This document shows, one piece after another, positions 1-8,200 of a DNA stretch of 64,000 bases. Positions within the stretch are counted from its first letter, which is position 1; each line of letters starts with the position of its first letter. A program made the position numbers and the translations under genes. The DNA is from Bradyrhizobium macuxiense (GTDB taxonomy: Bacteria; Pseudomonadota; Alphaproteobacteria; Rhizobiales; Xanthobacteraceae), in the NCBI RefSeq assembly GCF_007993935.1, contig NZ_VITY01000024.1, forward strand, positions 21,798 to 85,797, given 5' to 3'. The notes below the pieces were generated by a model. That model had not been told where the DNA came from, did not search any database, and was given only the letters and a program-made list of their open reading frames with translations.

Positions 1-297
1 TTCGCCGCCGACAAGATCTCGCTGTTCAAGGTCATTACCTCCAAGGACGAAATCGTGATCGGCCTGACCGATGCCGATCTCGCGCAGGTCGAAGGCCAGA
101 ACGCGGGCGGCATCGCCAAGATGCTGGTCGCCAAGGGCTCGATGAGCGTCTGGCAATACGCCGTGCACAAATCCTCCGCCGGCGATCTCGAGCAGGCGCC
201 GCTGCACAAGGTCGGGCTGATCTCCCATGACTCGCTGCGGGTCGAGCCCTATCCGACCCCGCTGAAGGTGCTCCCGATCGACGAAAGCAAGAAGTGA
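1..297 (+). CDS. Hypothetical protein, 3' end only
   Basis: The reading frame is open from the first base of the window and ends at TGA 295-297, so only the last 98 residues are visible. I do not recognise the family. The visible part is soluble-looking, with alternating hydrophobic and charged residues, no membrane segment, and a C-terminal stretch rich in Pro and Lys (ending PIDESKK). An internal ATG at 55 is in frame but has no good ribosome binding site and interrupts a continuous coding pattern, so I treat the gene as truncated by the window edge. A repeat-rich intergenic stretch follows directly after the stop. Confidence 0.7.
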   Translation, partial: FAADKISLFKVITSKDEIVIGLTDADLAQVEGQNAGGIAKMLVAKGSMSVWQYAVHKSSAGDLEQAPLHKVGLISHDSLRVEPYPTPLKVLPIDESKK

Positions 298-300
298 CGG

Positions 301-430
301 CGAAGCCGTCATCCCCGGGGCCGTCCCAACGGTCGGCGCTTTTCGCCGCCGGGTGACGAGCTCCGGACTGAGATTCCCCAATTCGCAATTGCGAATTGGG
401 GTTCGATGCCACGCACCGCCCCGAAATGAC
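301..430. repeat. Intergenic palindromic element with a 26-bp perfect palindrome
   Basis: The stretch starts with GCCGTCATCCCCGGGG and ends with CCCCGAAATGACG, resembling the dispersed intergenic elements elsewhere in this window. At its centre, 376-401 is a perfect 26-bp palindrome; each half is CCCCAATTCGCAA or its complement. It follows the upstream gene by 3 bp and has no coding potential. It could act as a terminator or REP-like element; the function is inferred. Confidence 0.6.
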
Positions 431-531
431 GCCGAAGTTAACGACTCGCGGGCCGGAATGTGCTTTGCTTGGAATCCGCGGGGCCGTCGGCGTCTCGCCG
501 TGCGGCTGCCGCCTGTTCTGAGGAGGGCGCC

Positions 532-696
532 ATGTCGCTCGGATTGATCCTCATCATCCTCTTGCTGGTTATCCTGCTGGGCGGCTATAGCGGCCGGATC
601 CGCGGCTATGGCTATGGTCTCGGCCACTCCGGAATGGGGCTTTTCGGGGTGATTTTGATCGTGGTCGCGATCCTGGCCTGGCTCGACAAGATTTAA
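532..696 (+). CDS. DUF3309 family small membrane protein
   Basis: A 54-residue protein with two hydrophobic segments: residues 3-18 (LGLILIILLLVILLGG) and about 36-50 (GLFGVILIVVAILAW), separated by a Gly/Tyr-rich loop (RGYGYGLGHSGMG). The pattern is that of the DUF3309 family, small inner-membrane proteins of unknown role common in alphaproteobacteria. I chose the ATG at 532 because GGAGG at 522-526 sits just upstream; an in-frame extension back to 460 adds only Arg/Ala-rich residues unlike the family. It stands alone and is followed by an AT-rich intergenic stretch. Confidence 0.75.
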   Translation: MSLGLILIILLLVILLGGYSGRIRGYGYGLGHSGMGLFGVILIVVAILAWLDKI

Positions 697-918
697 TGCT
701 CATAAGTCGTTGAAATAAATAGACTTATTTGACCGCACGCCGTGCCATGCGCGGATTCAGCATGTGCCCTGCCGGGGGCGCTTCTGGGGTCGCATTTTTG
801 TCAAAGAGGCCTATATTAGGGATCGAAATGACATGTACGGCGCGCCGCCAAGTACAGGCCGCCGTCCCCCAATCCCTTTCGCCACGCTAACTGCCAAGAA
901 CACAAGAGGTCGTCGACC

Positions 919-1209
919 ATGCGTCCCCTGCGTCCGTTCAACTACAATACGTCTGCCGAACTGTTTCCTGCCGCGATCCGCAAGAAGAAGCGGGCGGGCT
1001 TCGCGTACCGCCGTTTCGGCACCGCTGCCGAGGCCGTGCAGTTCGCGATGGAGCAGCTGCCGGCGGATTCGCTGAACGGCGCCTATCTGCAGGTCGAGGA
1101 AGCCCGTTTCGACCAGAACGGCATCCGCTCGCTCTATGAGAGCGAGGCGTTTCCGCTGCCGCGCCGTCCGCGCCCCGCCGCCAGCCAGACCGACGCCGAC
1201 GCCGCATAA
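919..1209 (+). CDS. Conserved hypothetical protein, 96 aa
   Basis: A 96-residue soluble protein beginning MRPLRPFNYNTSAELF, with a basic patch (RKKKRAGFAYRRF, residues 20-32), then an amphipathic region (AAEAVQFAMEQLPADSLNGA) and an acidic Ala-rich end. I do not know a function. The alternating basic and amphipathic design would fit a small nucleic-acid- or protein-binding factor, but this is only a guess. AAGAGGT lies a few bases before the ATG, and a strong hairpin terminator follows 22 bp after the stop, so it is probably monocistronic. Confidence 0.65.
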   Translation: MRPLRPFNYNTSAELFPAAIRKKKRAGFAYRRFGTAAEAVQFAMEQLPADSLNGAYLQVEEARFDQNGIRSLYESEAFPLPRRPRPAASQTDADAA

Positions 1210-1231
1210 GATTTCTACTCGTCACCTAACG

Positions 1232-1265
1232 AAAAGCCCTCGGACCGATCCGGGGGCTTTTGTTT
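1232..1265 (+). terminator. Rho-independent terminator after the 96-aa gene
   Basis: AAAAGCCCTCGGACC and its near complement CCGGGGGCTTTT form a GC-rich hairpin followed by TTTTGTTTT. It lies 22 bp after the stop codon of the plus-strand 96-aa gene. Confidence 0.8.
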
Positions 1266-1280
1266 TGGGGACTCTTTCTT

Positions 1281-1333
1281 GCGCATAATCTGATCGGAAA
1301 ACCGCTGCACACTTTTCCGGATTATGCGCTAGA
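1281..1333. repeat. Dispersed palindromic repeat family A, copy 1
   Basis: The outer arms GCGCATAATC (1281-1290) and GATTATGCGC (1319-1328) are exact complements, and inner arms CGGAAAA/TTTTCCG flank the loop. Other copies are at 60486-60536 and 61962-62012, with a decayed one at 12627-12665. The CTAGA edge (1329-1333) contains the TAG stop codon of the convergent DUF4112 gene. Confidence 0.85.
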
Positions 1334-1880
1334 GCCGCGGCTGCTTGTCGAGCCAGCGCCGCAGCATCCGCACATTGCGGATATTGGCGCGGAACATGAC
1401 GTCGAAGGCATCGCCCGCCACCGGCACCATGCCGACCACGCCGTCGACGGCGACGTTGGCGAGCATCCGCGCGGTGATGTGCCAAGGCGCGCCCAGCAGC
1501 CGGGCCTCGCGCACCAGCCACAGCGAGATCGCGGTCGTGATGAGATCGCCGACCACGGGGATCAGGCCGATCAGCCCGTCGATGCCGTAGCGGACATTGG
1601 TGCCCGGCACGACAAAGGCGACGTCGAGCAGCTTTGCGATCATCTCCAGCCGCGCGAGCCGTTCCTCGCGCGTCAGATTGCCGAACGGATTGGCACTGGA
1701 GTTGCGGAAGTCGAAGCTGAAGCCTTCCTGAAAGCCTTGGAACTGCGGATGCAGCGGGCCATCGCCGAGCTCGCGCCCGTCCTGATCGATCACCTTGCCG
1801 CGCGCCTGCGCTCCGCCGAAGGGCGGCCGCGATCGCGTGGCGTGGGGGGTGAAAATGTCGTCCTCGGGCATGGCCATCAC
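1329..1880 (-). CDS. DUF4112 domain membrane protein
   Basis: 183 residues. The first 75 are polar; the DUF4112 region follows, from about residue 80 (LEMIAKLLDVAFVVPGTNVRYGIDGLIGLIPVVGD) to about 170. The paired glycine-rich hydrophobic segments GLIGLIPVVGDLI and GVVGMVPVAGDAFD are the family hallmark and probably form re-entrant or membrane helices. The biochemical role of DUF4112 is unknown. The TAG stop codon falls inside the CTAGA edge of a dispersed repeat. The start could be either of two consecutive Met codons. Confidence 0.8.
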   Translation of the reverse strand: MMAMPEDDIFTPHATRSRPPFGGAQARGKVIDQDGRELGDGPLHPQFQGFQEGFSFDFRNSSANPFGNLTREERLARLEMIAKLLDVAFVVPGTNVRYGIDGLIGLIPVVGDLITTAISLWLVREARLLGAPWHITARMLANVAVDGVVGMVPVAGDAFDVMFRANIRNVRMLRRWLDKQPRL

Positions 1881-2131
1881 ATGGTAACGCAGGCAGGCGG
1901 TTCAAGTTGCGTCACATTACCACTGTGTCACGTTCGAGGCTGTCACGCGCAAGGCCATCACGTGCCGCGCGCCGCCGACGGCGTCAAGCCGAAGCGGCGG
2001 CATGAAATGCCGGCCTTCGATTTGCCTCGCCCTTTAACCTAGGCTTTCAGCCTAGCCTTGCACGAGCAGATGCGTGAAGCGATCAATCGAGACAGATCCA
2101 CCGACGGTCATCAAGAGCCCGTTCGTCCCGC

Positions 2132-2500
2132 CTAATAGACGCCCTTGTTCATGGTTCTGAGCCGCTGCGCCAGCGTCCTCATCACCTTGAGGGCGAAATG
2201 CGGCGTCTGGCTGACGAGGAAGAGAAACTGCTTTTCCGAGACCGGGACGAGCTCGACATCCGTCAGCGCCGTCGCGGTCGCACTCCTCGGCTCGTTGTCG
2301 ATCAATGCCATCTCGCCGAAGATCGTGTCCGGCGCGAGGTCCGCCATGGTCTTGTTGCCGACCTGGATGCGCACGTAGCCGCTCTTGATCACGAAGAGCT
2401 CGTTGGCCTGCTCACCCTCGCGAAAAATCACGCCGCCGGCCCGAACCAGGCGGGTTTCGATACTGTTGCCCGTCAGAAGGCTGAAGCTTGCATCTGCCAC
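2132..2500 (-). CDS. Cyclic nucleotide-binding domain protein, Crp-like without HTH
   Basis: 122 residues that are almost entirely one cNMP-binding domain. The phosphate-binding cassette GEMALIDNEPRSATATA (about residues 62-78) keeps the Glu and Arg that contact the ribose-phosphate, so cAMP or cGMP binding is plausible. No DNA-binding helix-turn-helix follows, so it is not a transcription factor by itself. The start is GTG at 2500 with AAGGGA upstream. It begins 24 bp after the stop of the PiT transporter on the same strand, so the two are probably co-transcribed, and it may be a ligand-responsive partner of the transporter; that link is inference. Confidence 0.85.
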   Translation of the reverse strand: MADASFSLLTGNSIETRLVRAGGVIFREGEQANELFVIKSGYVRIQVGNKTMADLAPDTIFGEMALIDNEPRSATATALTDVELVPVSEKQFLFLVSQTPHFALKVMRTLAQRLRTMNKGVY

Positions 2501-2524
2501 TCGAAATCCCTTTTCTGCGTTCTG

Positions 2525-4147
2525 CTAAAACAAATGCGCGAAGACAAAGTAGAGCAGGCCCGAGATCAGCATCGCCATCGGCAAGGTCAGAACCCAGGCC
2601 ATCGCGATATTGCGGATCGTCGACCATTGCAGGCCGGACCCGTTTGCGGTCATGGTGCCTGCGATGCCGGACGACAGCACGTGCGTCGTCGACACCGGCA
2701 AGCCGTATCCATCCGCGGCAGCGATGGTCGCGGCCGCCGTGATCTCGGCGCAGGCGCCCTGCGCATAGGTCAGGTGGGTCTTGCCGATCTTTTCACCCAC
2801 CGTCACGACGATCCGTTTCCAGCCGACCATCGTGCCGAGGCCGAGCGCGATGGCCACCGCGATCTTCACCCAGGACGGAATGAATTTGGTGGCGGCATCC
2901 AGCGAGCCCTTGTAGCGATTGAGCGTCGCGGCATCGGCATCGCTCAGCCCGTTGTCGCTGGTCTTCATGAGCAGGCGAAGCGCCTCCGATACCAAATACA
3001 TATCGTTGCGCGTGTTGCGGACGGTCTCGGCGGGGAATTTGGCCAGCGAACCATACTGAACGACCTGGTCGCTGATCTCGCGGACGAGGATGGCAAGTGA
3101 CGGATAGGTGTCGTCGGTGAGCTGCCGAAGCGCGATGTAGTTCGTCACCGCGGGACGCGGGTCGCCGGTCACCTTGCGATCAGCGCCCTTGTCCTCGACG
3201 ACCTTGCTCGCCGCAGCCGAATTCGCCGTGAATGCCTCGATCTGGTTCGCAGGCATCGCGCGGTTGAGCGCGTAAGCGGTCGGGACCACGCCGATCAAGA
3301 TGAGCATGATGAGGCCCATGCCTTTTTGACCGTCGTTCGATCCATGAAAGAAGCTGACCAGGGTACAGGTCAGGATCAGGATGCCGCGAATCCACCATGG
3401 CGGCGGTTGGTCGCCTTGCGGTTCGCCGAACAGCGCCGGCGTTGCGCGCAACAATGCGGTCTTGAGCCCGTAGAGCAGGATGGCAGCAAGCAGGAATCCG
3501 AACAGCGGCGACAGCAGCAGCGCCTTGCCGGTGTTGACGGCCTGCGACCAGTCCACGCCGGACGTCCCCTCTCGTCCGTGCATCAGGGCGTTCGATATGC
3601 CGACGCCCATGATCGATCCGATCAGAGTGTGCGAACTCGAGGCCGGCAGTCCGAAATACCACGTGCCCACGTTCCAGATGATCGCGGCGATCAGAAGCGC
3701 GAACACCATGGCGAAGCCTGCGCTGCTGCCGACCTGAAGGATCAGTTCGACCGGCAACAAGGAGACGATGCCGAAAGCGACGGCGCCGCTGGAGAGAAGC
3801 ACGCCGATCAGATTGAAGAGGCCCGACCAGACGACGGCAATATGCGCCGGCATCGAGCGCGTATAGATCACGGTTGCGACGGCGTTTGCGGTGTCGTGAA
3901 AGCCGTTGACGAATTCGAAGCCGAGCGAGATCAACAGCGCGACGAACAGCAGCAGGAATGCCGCATAAGAGGTCTTGCCGGCACCCGTGGCGCCAACATC
4001 CGCGTAGATGCTGTAGGCCACGAACAGCAGCGCGGCGCCGATCACGCCGAGATAGATGATGCCGGTAAGCGGATGAAAGCCCTTCTCGAGATCGGGGCCG
4101 CGGCGTCGCGCGGGCTCGATCGAACCAGGTAACGCCACATCGCTCAT
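2525..4147 (-). CDS. pit: PiT family inorganic phosphate transporter
   Basis: 540 residues, inner membrane. PiT (PHO4) proteins carry out low-affinity phosphate uptake coupled to a cation. The duplicated signature is visible as GFHDTANAVATVIYTRS in the N-terminal half and FHGSNDGQKGMGLIM in the C-terminal half, with further conserved segments PASSSHTLIGSIMG and PVSTTHVLSSGIAG. A polar insertion of about 130 residues lies between the second motif and the last membrane helices. I chose ATG 4147 because GAGGG lies 8 bp upstream; a TTG at 4177 lacks this. A candidate Pho box lies 61-90 bp upstream. In Sinorhizobium, pit is repressed by PhoB during phosphate starvation, which would fit here. Confidence 0.92.
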   Translation of the reverse strand: MSDVALPGSIEPARRRGPDLEKGFHPLTGIIYLGVIGAALLFVAYSIYADVGATGAGKTSYAAFLLLFVALLISLGFEFVNGFHDTANAVATVIYTRSMPAHIAVVWSGLFNLIGVLLSSGAVAFGIVSLLPVELILQVGSSAGFAMVFALLIAAIIWNVGTWYFGLPASSSHTLIGSIMGVGISNALMHGREGTSGVDWSQAVNTGKALLLSPLFGFLLAAILLYGLKTALLRATPALFGEPQGDQPPPWWIRGILILTCTLVSFFHGSNDGQKGMGLIMLILIGVVPTAYALNRAMPANQIEAFTANSAAASKVVEDKGADRKVTGDPRPAVTNYIALRQLTDDTYPSLAILVREISDQVVQYGSLAKFPAETVRNTRNDMYLVSEALRLLMKTSDNGLSDADAATLNRYKGSLDAATKFIPSWVKIAVAIALGLGTMVGWKRIVVTVGEKIGKTHLTYAQGACAEITAAATIAAADGYGLPVSTTHVLSSGIAGTMTANGSGLQWSTIRNIAMAWVLTLPMAMLISGLLYFVFAHLF

Positions 4148-4207
4148 TTGATCGCCCTCACAGCCGCGGGAGGACAAAAGCGGCCATGTGACATTGGGAC
4201 TACGTTT

Positions 4208-4237
4208 ACATGACGTCCATGTGACAGTTATGTGAAG
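4208..4237 (-). promoter_or_regulatory. Candidate Pho box (PhoB site) upstream of pit
   Basis: On the minus strand the sequence reads TTCACAT, GTCACAT, GTCATGT as three 7-base direct repeats with an exact 11-base period, separated by 4-base AT-rich or mixed spacers. This is the architecture of PhoB binding sites (consensus half-site CTGTCAT). It lies 61-90 bp before the pit start codon. Confidence 0.6.
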
Positions 4238-4318
4238 ACAGCGCAGCCAGGTCCTCAGCCAGCATCTAATTCATTGATAAGATTACCCGAACAGCGAAGT
4301 TATCGCCGACGGAGTACC

Positions 4319-4753
4319 CTAGTGCTGCGAGACCGGCTGCGCCGGCTGGTACAGTTCCTCGGCGTATTTGTGCGCCAGCCAGGACGTGATCACGCCCGGG
4401 ATGAAGCCGACCAGCCCGTAGAGGATGAACTGCACCGCGCCGCTTTCGGAGCCGTGCGAGGCGTAGGTCAGCGCCGCGCCGACGAACGCCACCGCCCCGA
4501 CGATCAGCATCCGCAGCAGCGGCGAGATCCGCCGCACATGCATCAGGATGTCGTCGATCGCGCCGAACATCAGCGACGGCACGATGCCGAACAGATAATT
4601 GTATTGCAGCGACTTCACGAACACGACGAGCAGCTTCGCCACCTCACCGCCATTGGTATCGGTCCAGTAGCCGGACTGATAGGTGGTCATGAGCAATAGC
4701 AGGAAGCCGCCGATGAACGGCCCGATGGCTGCGAAGATCAGATAGCGTTTCAT
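4319..4753 (-). CDS. Conserved membrane protein (DUF5413-like)
   Basis: 144 residues with four hydrophobic segments: about 4-22 (YLIFAAIGPFIGGFLLLLM), 45-65, 78-98 (LLRMLIVGAVAFVGAALTYA) and 106-126 (AVQFILYGLVGFIPGVITSWL). This matches small conserved Bradyrhizobium membrane proteins that I believe are classed as DUF5413; function unknown. I start at ATG 4753 (MKRYLIF) because the upstream 14 residues are non-hydrophobic and lack family character. It stands alone between pit and the proline-rich gene. Confidence 0.7.
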   Translation of the reverse strand: MKRYLIFAAIGPFIGGFLLLLMTTYQSGYWTDTNGGEVAKLLVVFVKSLQYNYLFGIVPSLMFGAIDDILMHVRRISPLLRMLIVGAVAFVGAALTYASHGSESGAVQFILYGLVGFIPGVITSWLAHKYAEELYQPAQPVSQH

Positions 4754-4821
4754 GGCCTGCCCTTGCCCGACGTCAGGCGAGTTTAACGCAGTCACGCGAC
4801 GGTTCTAGGGAAAATCGAAAG

Positions 4822-4846
4822 CGCCCGGAATGTTCCGGGGGCTGCG
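4822..4846 (-). terminator. Probable terminator for the purA operon
   Basis: GCCCGGAA and TTCCGGGGGC form an imperfect hairpin; read on the minus strand it is followed by a T-rich run (GCTTTCGATTTTCC). It lies about 105 bp beyond the stop of the minus-strand proline-rich gene. A second GCCCGG/CCGGGC hairpin is at 4898-4915. Confidence 0.5.
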
Positions 4847-4950
4847 CGTCGGATGCGCTGCAACAGCGCGCCGCCAATGTCGCGGCGATACGGAAGCGCC
4901 CGGACAGAGCCGGGCGGCGACATCGTGAGCCGAGGTGAGTGTCGAGGCCG

Positions 4951-6510
4951 CTACTCACCCCACGCCGCGAAGGCGTCGTTGAATGCCCGCTCGCCGGGCG
5001 CGCCCTTTTCGATCGCGATGATGGCGCGGCGCTGGTTGGTGTAGACCAGCGGCACATCGAACCAGGAGCGTTCCTTCAGGAGCTGCAGATTGCGCGAGCG
5101 GTCGGCGTCGACGTTCGAGAGGCCGACCAGGAAGAAGCCGTCGGTGACCTTGACCGCGAGGCCTGCCAGCGGCGTGCCGCGCGCCTGCTCGTTGGACTTC
5201 ATCAGGATGCCCGGCACGTTGCCGACACCGCCATTGGCGAAGTCCTGCGGCAGGATGAAGGTCAATTCCGCGGTATGGCTCGCCGGCAGCGATGAATCGG
5301 TGTTGCGGCGGAACGACATCGTCATCTTGAACTTGCGGTCGGGGATGTCGATGTCGGCGCGCACGGCGATGTCGGGCTTCTGGTTGCCCGATCCCTTGAC
5401 CTGCTCGGTGCGCCAGACCACCGAACCGACATACTGCTTGCCCTTCGGATCCGAAGGGTCCTCGTCATACAGCACCACGCGCTGCGCCACCGGAGCGACC
5501 GGCTCGCCCGACGAGGGCTGGCCGACGCGGTCGGTGATCTTCTTGCTCGACGGCGTCGCCGAAGCATCCTTCGGCGCCTCGACCGGAGCGGAGGATTTGA
5601 ACAGGGTGCTGACATAGGTCAGGGCGGGCTTGCCCCAGAGGATGCCGGCGCCGACCAGGATCAGCAGGATGCCGATCACGATCGCCGTCTTGAACGGGAA
5701 CATCGACCCGACGCGCGGCGGCTTCGGCTCACGGTCGGCGTTGCTGACCCGCGACCGCGGCGGCGGCGCCTGGGGCGGCTGCTGCGGGGTGTAGCGCTCG
5801 GCCTCCTCGATCGACTCGTCGTAGGAGTACGGCGCCTCGGGATCGCCGCCGCGGTTCTCCATGCTCGGCTCGAGTCGGTCGAATTCCGGCGACGGCGACG
5901 GCACGTTGGCGTAGGTCTTGCGCGCGTTGCGGCTGGCCTGTGCTGCGGCACGGCCGAGATCGTCGGCGTCCGCGGTGATGTCGCGGAAACCGCGGACACC
6001 CGGCGCGGACGGCGGCACCGGCGGTGCGCCTTCGCCGGCGCGGCGCGGCGCGCCCGGCCGCGCCTGGGGATCCGGCGGGGCTTGCGGATTCTGCGGCCGC
6101 GGCGGGGCCGGCGGCGGCGCATCGGGGCGCAAATTGCGCGGCGGGCGCGGTTCGGCCGGCGGCCGCGGGCGCGCGGCAGTGTCGGCGGCACTGGCCTCGG
6201 GCGGCCTGGCGTTTGCCTCAGGCGGCCTCGGATTGGCGCGGCGCAACGGGTCGCTGCTGCGAGCGGCGCCGCCGGGGCGCGAGGCCTCGCGGGCGCGCTG
6301 CGCGGCCTCGGACTCAACCTTGCGCACCGCTTCTTCCAGCGACAGCCGTTCGCGGGTGATCTCGGACTCGGAGAGCGGCGGCTGCACGCCGCGGAGCTGC
6401 TGGATCAACGCCGTGCGCGCCCGCGCGTACAGCGCACGGCGGGCTTCGCCGGGGGCGTTGGGGTCCAATCCGGCGATGGCACGGGCAATCAGCGGGTAGT
6501 AGTCAGCCAT
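4951..6510 (-). CDS. Proline-rich single-span membrane protein, unknown function
   Basis: 519 residues in three parts. Residues 1-80 form a helical domain (YYPLIARAIAGLDPN, then ARRALYARARTALIQQLRG). Residues 80-265 are low-complexity, extremely rich in Pro, Ala and Arg, with acidic patches. A single membrane helix at about 270-292 (TAIVIGILLILVGAGILWG) is followed by a 225-residue extracytoplasmic domain with many beta-type segments. I do not recognise the C-terminal fold. The topology suggests a cytoplasmic adaptor region tethered to a periplasmic sensor or structural domain. It starts 36 bp after purA on the same strand and is probably co-transcribed with it. ATG 6510 is preferred over GTG 6516. 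Confidence 0.7.
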   Translation of the reverse strand: MADYYPLIARAIAGLDPNAPGEARRALYARARTALIQQLRGVQPPLSESEITRERLSLEEAVRKVESEAAQRAREASRPGGAARSSDPLRRANPRPPEANARPPEASAADTAARPRPPAEPRPPRNLRPDAPPPAPPRPQNPQAPPDPQARPGAPRRAGEGAPPVPPSAPGVRGFRDITADADDLGRAAAQASRNARKTYANVPSPSPEFDRLEPSMENRGGDPEAPYSYDESIEEAERYTPQQPPQAPPPRSRVSNADREPKPPRVGSMFPFKTAIVIGILLILVGAGILWGKPALTYVSTLFKSSAPVEAPKDASATPSSKKITDRVGQPSSGEPVAPVAQRVVLYDEDPSDPKGKQYVGSVVWRTEQVKGSGNQKPDIAVRADIDIPDRKFKMTMSFRRNTDSSLPASHTAELTFILPQDFANGGVGNVPGILMKSNEQARGTPLAGLAVKVTDGFFLVGLSNVDADRSRNLQLLKERSWFDVPLVYTNQRRAIIAIEKGAPGERAFNDAFAAWGE

Positions 6511-6545
6511 TTCCACACAATTGGTGGGATATAGGTAATATCCCG

Positions 6546-7838
6546 TTAAGCCTCGAACGGATTCTGTACCAGAATAGTATCTTCACGTTCCGGACTGGTG
6601 GAAAGCAGGGCGATCGGACACCCCACCAGCTCCTCGACCCGGCGGACATACTTGATGGCCTGGGCCGGCAGGTCCGCCCAGGACCGCGCGTTGGCCGTCG
6701 GCTGCTTCCAGCCTTCGATGATCTCGTAGATCGGCTCGACGCGGGCCTGCGCGCCCTCGCCCGCCGGCAGATGGTCGATTTCCTTGCCGTCGAGCCTGTA
6801 GCCGATGCACACCTTGATGCTGTCGAACCCGTCGAGAATATCGAGCTTGGTCAGCGCCAGCCCGGCAATTCCGCAGGTCCGGACCGTCTGCCGCACCAGC
6901 ATCGCGTCGAACCAGCCGACCCGGCGCTTGCGCCCAGTGTTGACGCCGAATTCCTTGCCGCGGCGGCCGATTTCCTCGCCGATCTCGTCGTTCAGCTCGG
7001 TCGGGAACGGACCCTGGCCGACCCGTGTGGTGTAGGCCTTGCAGATGCCGAGCACATAGCCGACGGCGCCCGGCCCGAGGCCGGTGCCGGTCGCGGCCTG
7101 CGCCGCCACCGTGTTGGACGACGTCACATAGGGATAGGTGCCGTGGTCGACGTCGAGCAGCGCGCCCTGCGCGCCCTCGAACAGGATGCGCTTGCCCTCG
7201 CGGCGCTTGAGGTCCAGCAGCCGCCACACCGTCTCGGCATAGGGCAGAAGCTTCGGCGCCAGCGCCGACAGCTCGGCCAGGATGCTGTTGCCCTCGATCT
7301 CCGGCAGATTGTTGCCGCGGCGCAGCGCATTGTGGTGCGCCAGCAGGCGGTCGATCTTGTGCGGCAGGGTGTCGAGGTCGGCGAGGTCCATCAGGCGGAT
7401 GGCGCGGCGGCCGACCTTGTCCTCATATGCCGGGCCGATGCCGCGGCGGGTGGTGCCGATCGAGGTGATGGCATTGGAGGATTCGCGCAAGGAATCGAGC
7501 TCGCGGTGCAGCGGCAGGATCAGCGTGACGTTCTCGGCGATCCGCAGATTGTCCGGTCCGACCGCGACGCCCTGCCCCTTCAGCTTGGCGACCTCGTCGA
7601 GGAACGCCTGCGGGTCGAACACCACGCCATTGCCGATCACCGCCAGCTTGTTCGGGCGCAGCACGCCGGAGGGCAGCAGCGCCAGCTTGTAGGTCTCGCC
7701 ATTGATCACGAGCGTATGGCCGGCATTGTGGCCGCCCTGGAAGCGCACGACGATGTCGGCCTGTTCCGACAGCCAGTCGACGATCTTGCCCTTCCCCTCG
7801 TCACCCCATTGGGCGCCGACGACGACAACATTGGCCAT
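6546..7838 (-). CDS. purA: Adenylosuccinate synthetase
   Basis: 430 residues, the standard PurA length. It couples IMP and aspartate using GTP to make adenylosuccinate, the first committed step to AMP, in the cytoplasm. The N-terminal P-loop VVVGAQWGDEGKGKIVD holds the catalytic Asp13, and FQGGHNAGHT holds His41. GTTRRGIGPAYEDK and the GTP/IMP segments NTGRKRRVGWFD and TKLDILDGF are all present. The start is the ATG giving MANVVVV; the frame stays open for 58 more codons upstream, but those residues are not family-like. A proline-rich membrane-protein gene follows after 36 bp, a neighbour with no evident link to purine synthesis. Confidence 0.98.
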   Translation of the reverse strand: MANVVVVGAQWGDEGKGKIVDWLSEQADIVVRFQGGHNAGHTLVINGETYKLALLPSGVLRPNKLAVIGNGVVFDPQAFLDEVAKLKGQGVAVGPDNLRIAENVTLILPLHRELDSLRESSNAITSIGTTRRGIGPAYEDKVGRRAIRLMDLADLDTLPHKIDRLLAHHNALRRGNNLPEIEGNSILAELSALAPKLLPYAETVWRLLDLKRREGKRILFEGAQGALLDVDHGTYPYVTSSNTVAAQAATGTGLGPGAVGYVLGICKAYTTRVGQGPFPTELNDEIGEEIGRRGKEFGVNTGRKRRVGWFDAMLVRQTVRTCGIAGLALTKLDILDGFDSIKVCIGYRLDGKEIDHLPAGEGAQARVEPIYEIIEGWKQPTANARSWADLPAQAIKYVRRVEELVGCPIALLSTSPEREDTILVQNPFEA

Positions 7839-8200
7839 TGCGAAGATGTTCCCTTCAGGTGTTTCAGAGACCATGATCACGGCGAAAACGCGTCCGCCCA
7901 CAGCGATCATGCATTGATATGCCCAGCCAAATCGCGGCGCCCGGCCGCGCACACGCAAGGCGCCTACCGGATAACGGAAGCGGGTCGGCTGCGCAAGCAA
8001 GAACGGGGTCATTTACGCCTTTTAGACGAGCTACAACCCTTTGATATCCCCTGAAAATTCCATCCTGCGCCCGGCCGCGCCGGGCTGCCGCGAATTTAAT
8101 GTTACGGCCACGTGACGCCAGCCCTACCGCTGCGCGTGCTTGCTGATTGATCGCAGCTCCAATTGCGGCGATCATTCACCTGGGTTAACCGGCGGGGCCC
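7839..8200. other. Divergent intergenic region purA/ybaK
   Basis: 362 bp between the divergent purA and ybaK starts must hold both promoters. I see no clear hairpin, riboswitch or repeat. The region is GC-rich near purA and more AT-rich at about 8010-8105. Confidence 0.5.

Noticed and set aside
1222..1905. Alternative 227-aa minus-strand frame over the DUF4112 gene
   Set aside because: The DUF4112 motif lies in the other frame (1329-1880).
6771..8054. 427-residue plus-strand frame over purA
   Set aside because: purA on the minus strand is unmistakable; this is its shadow.
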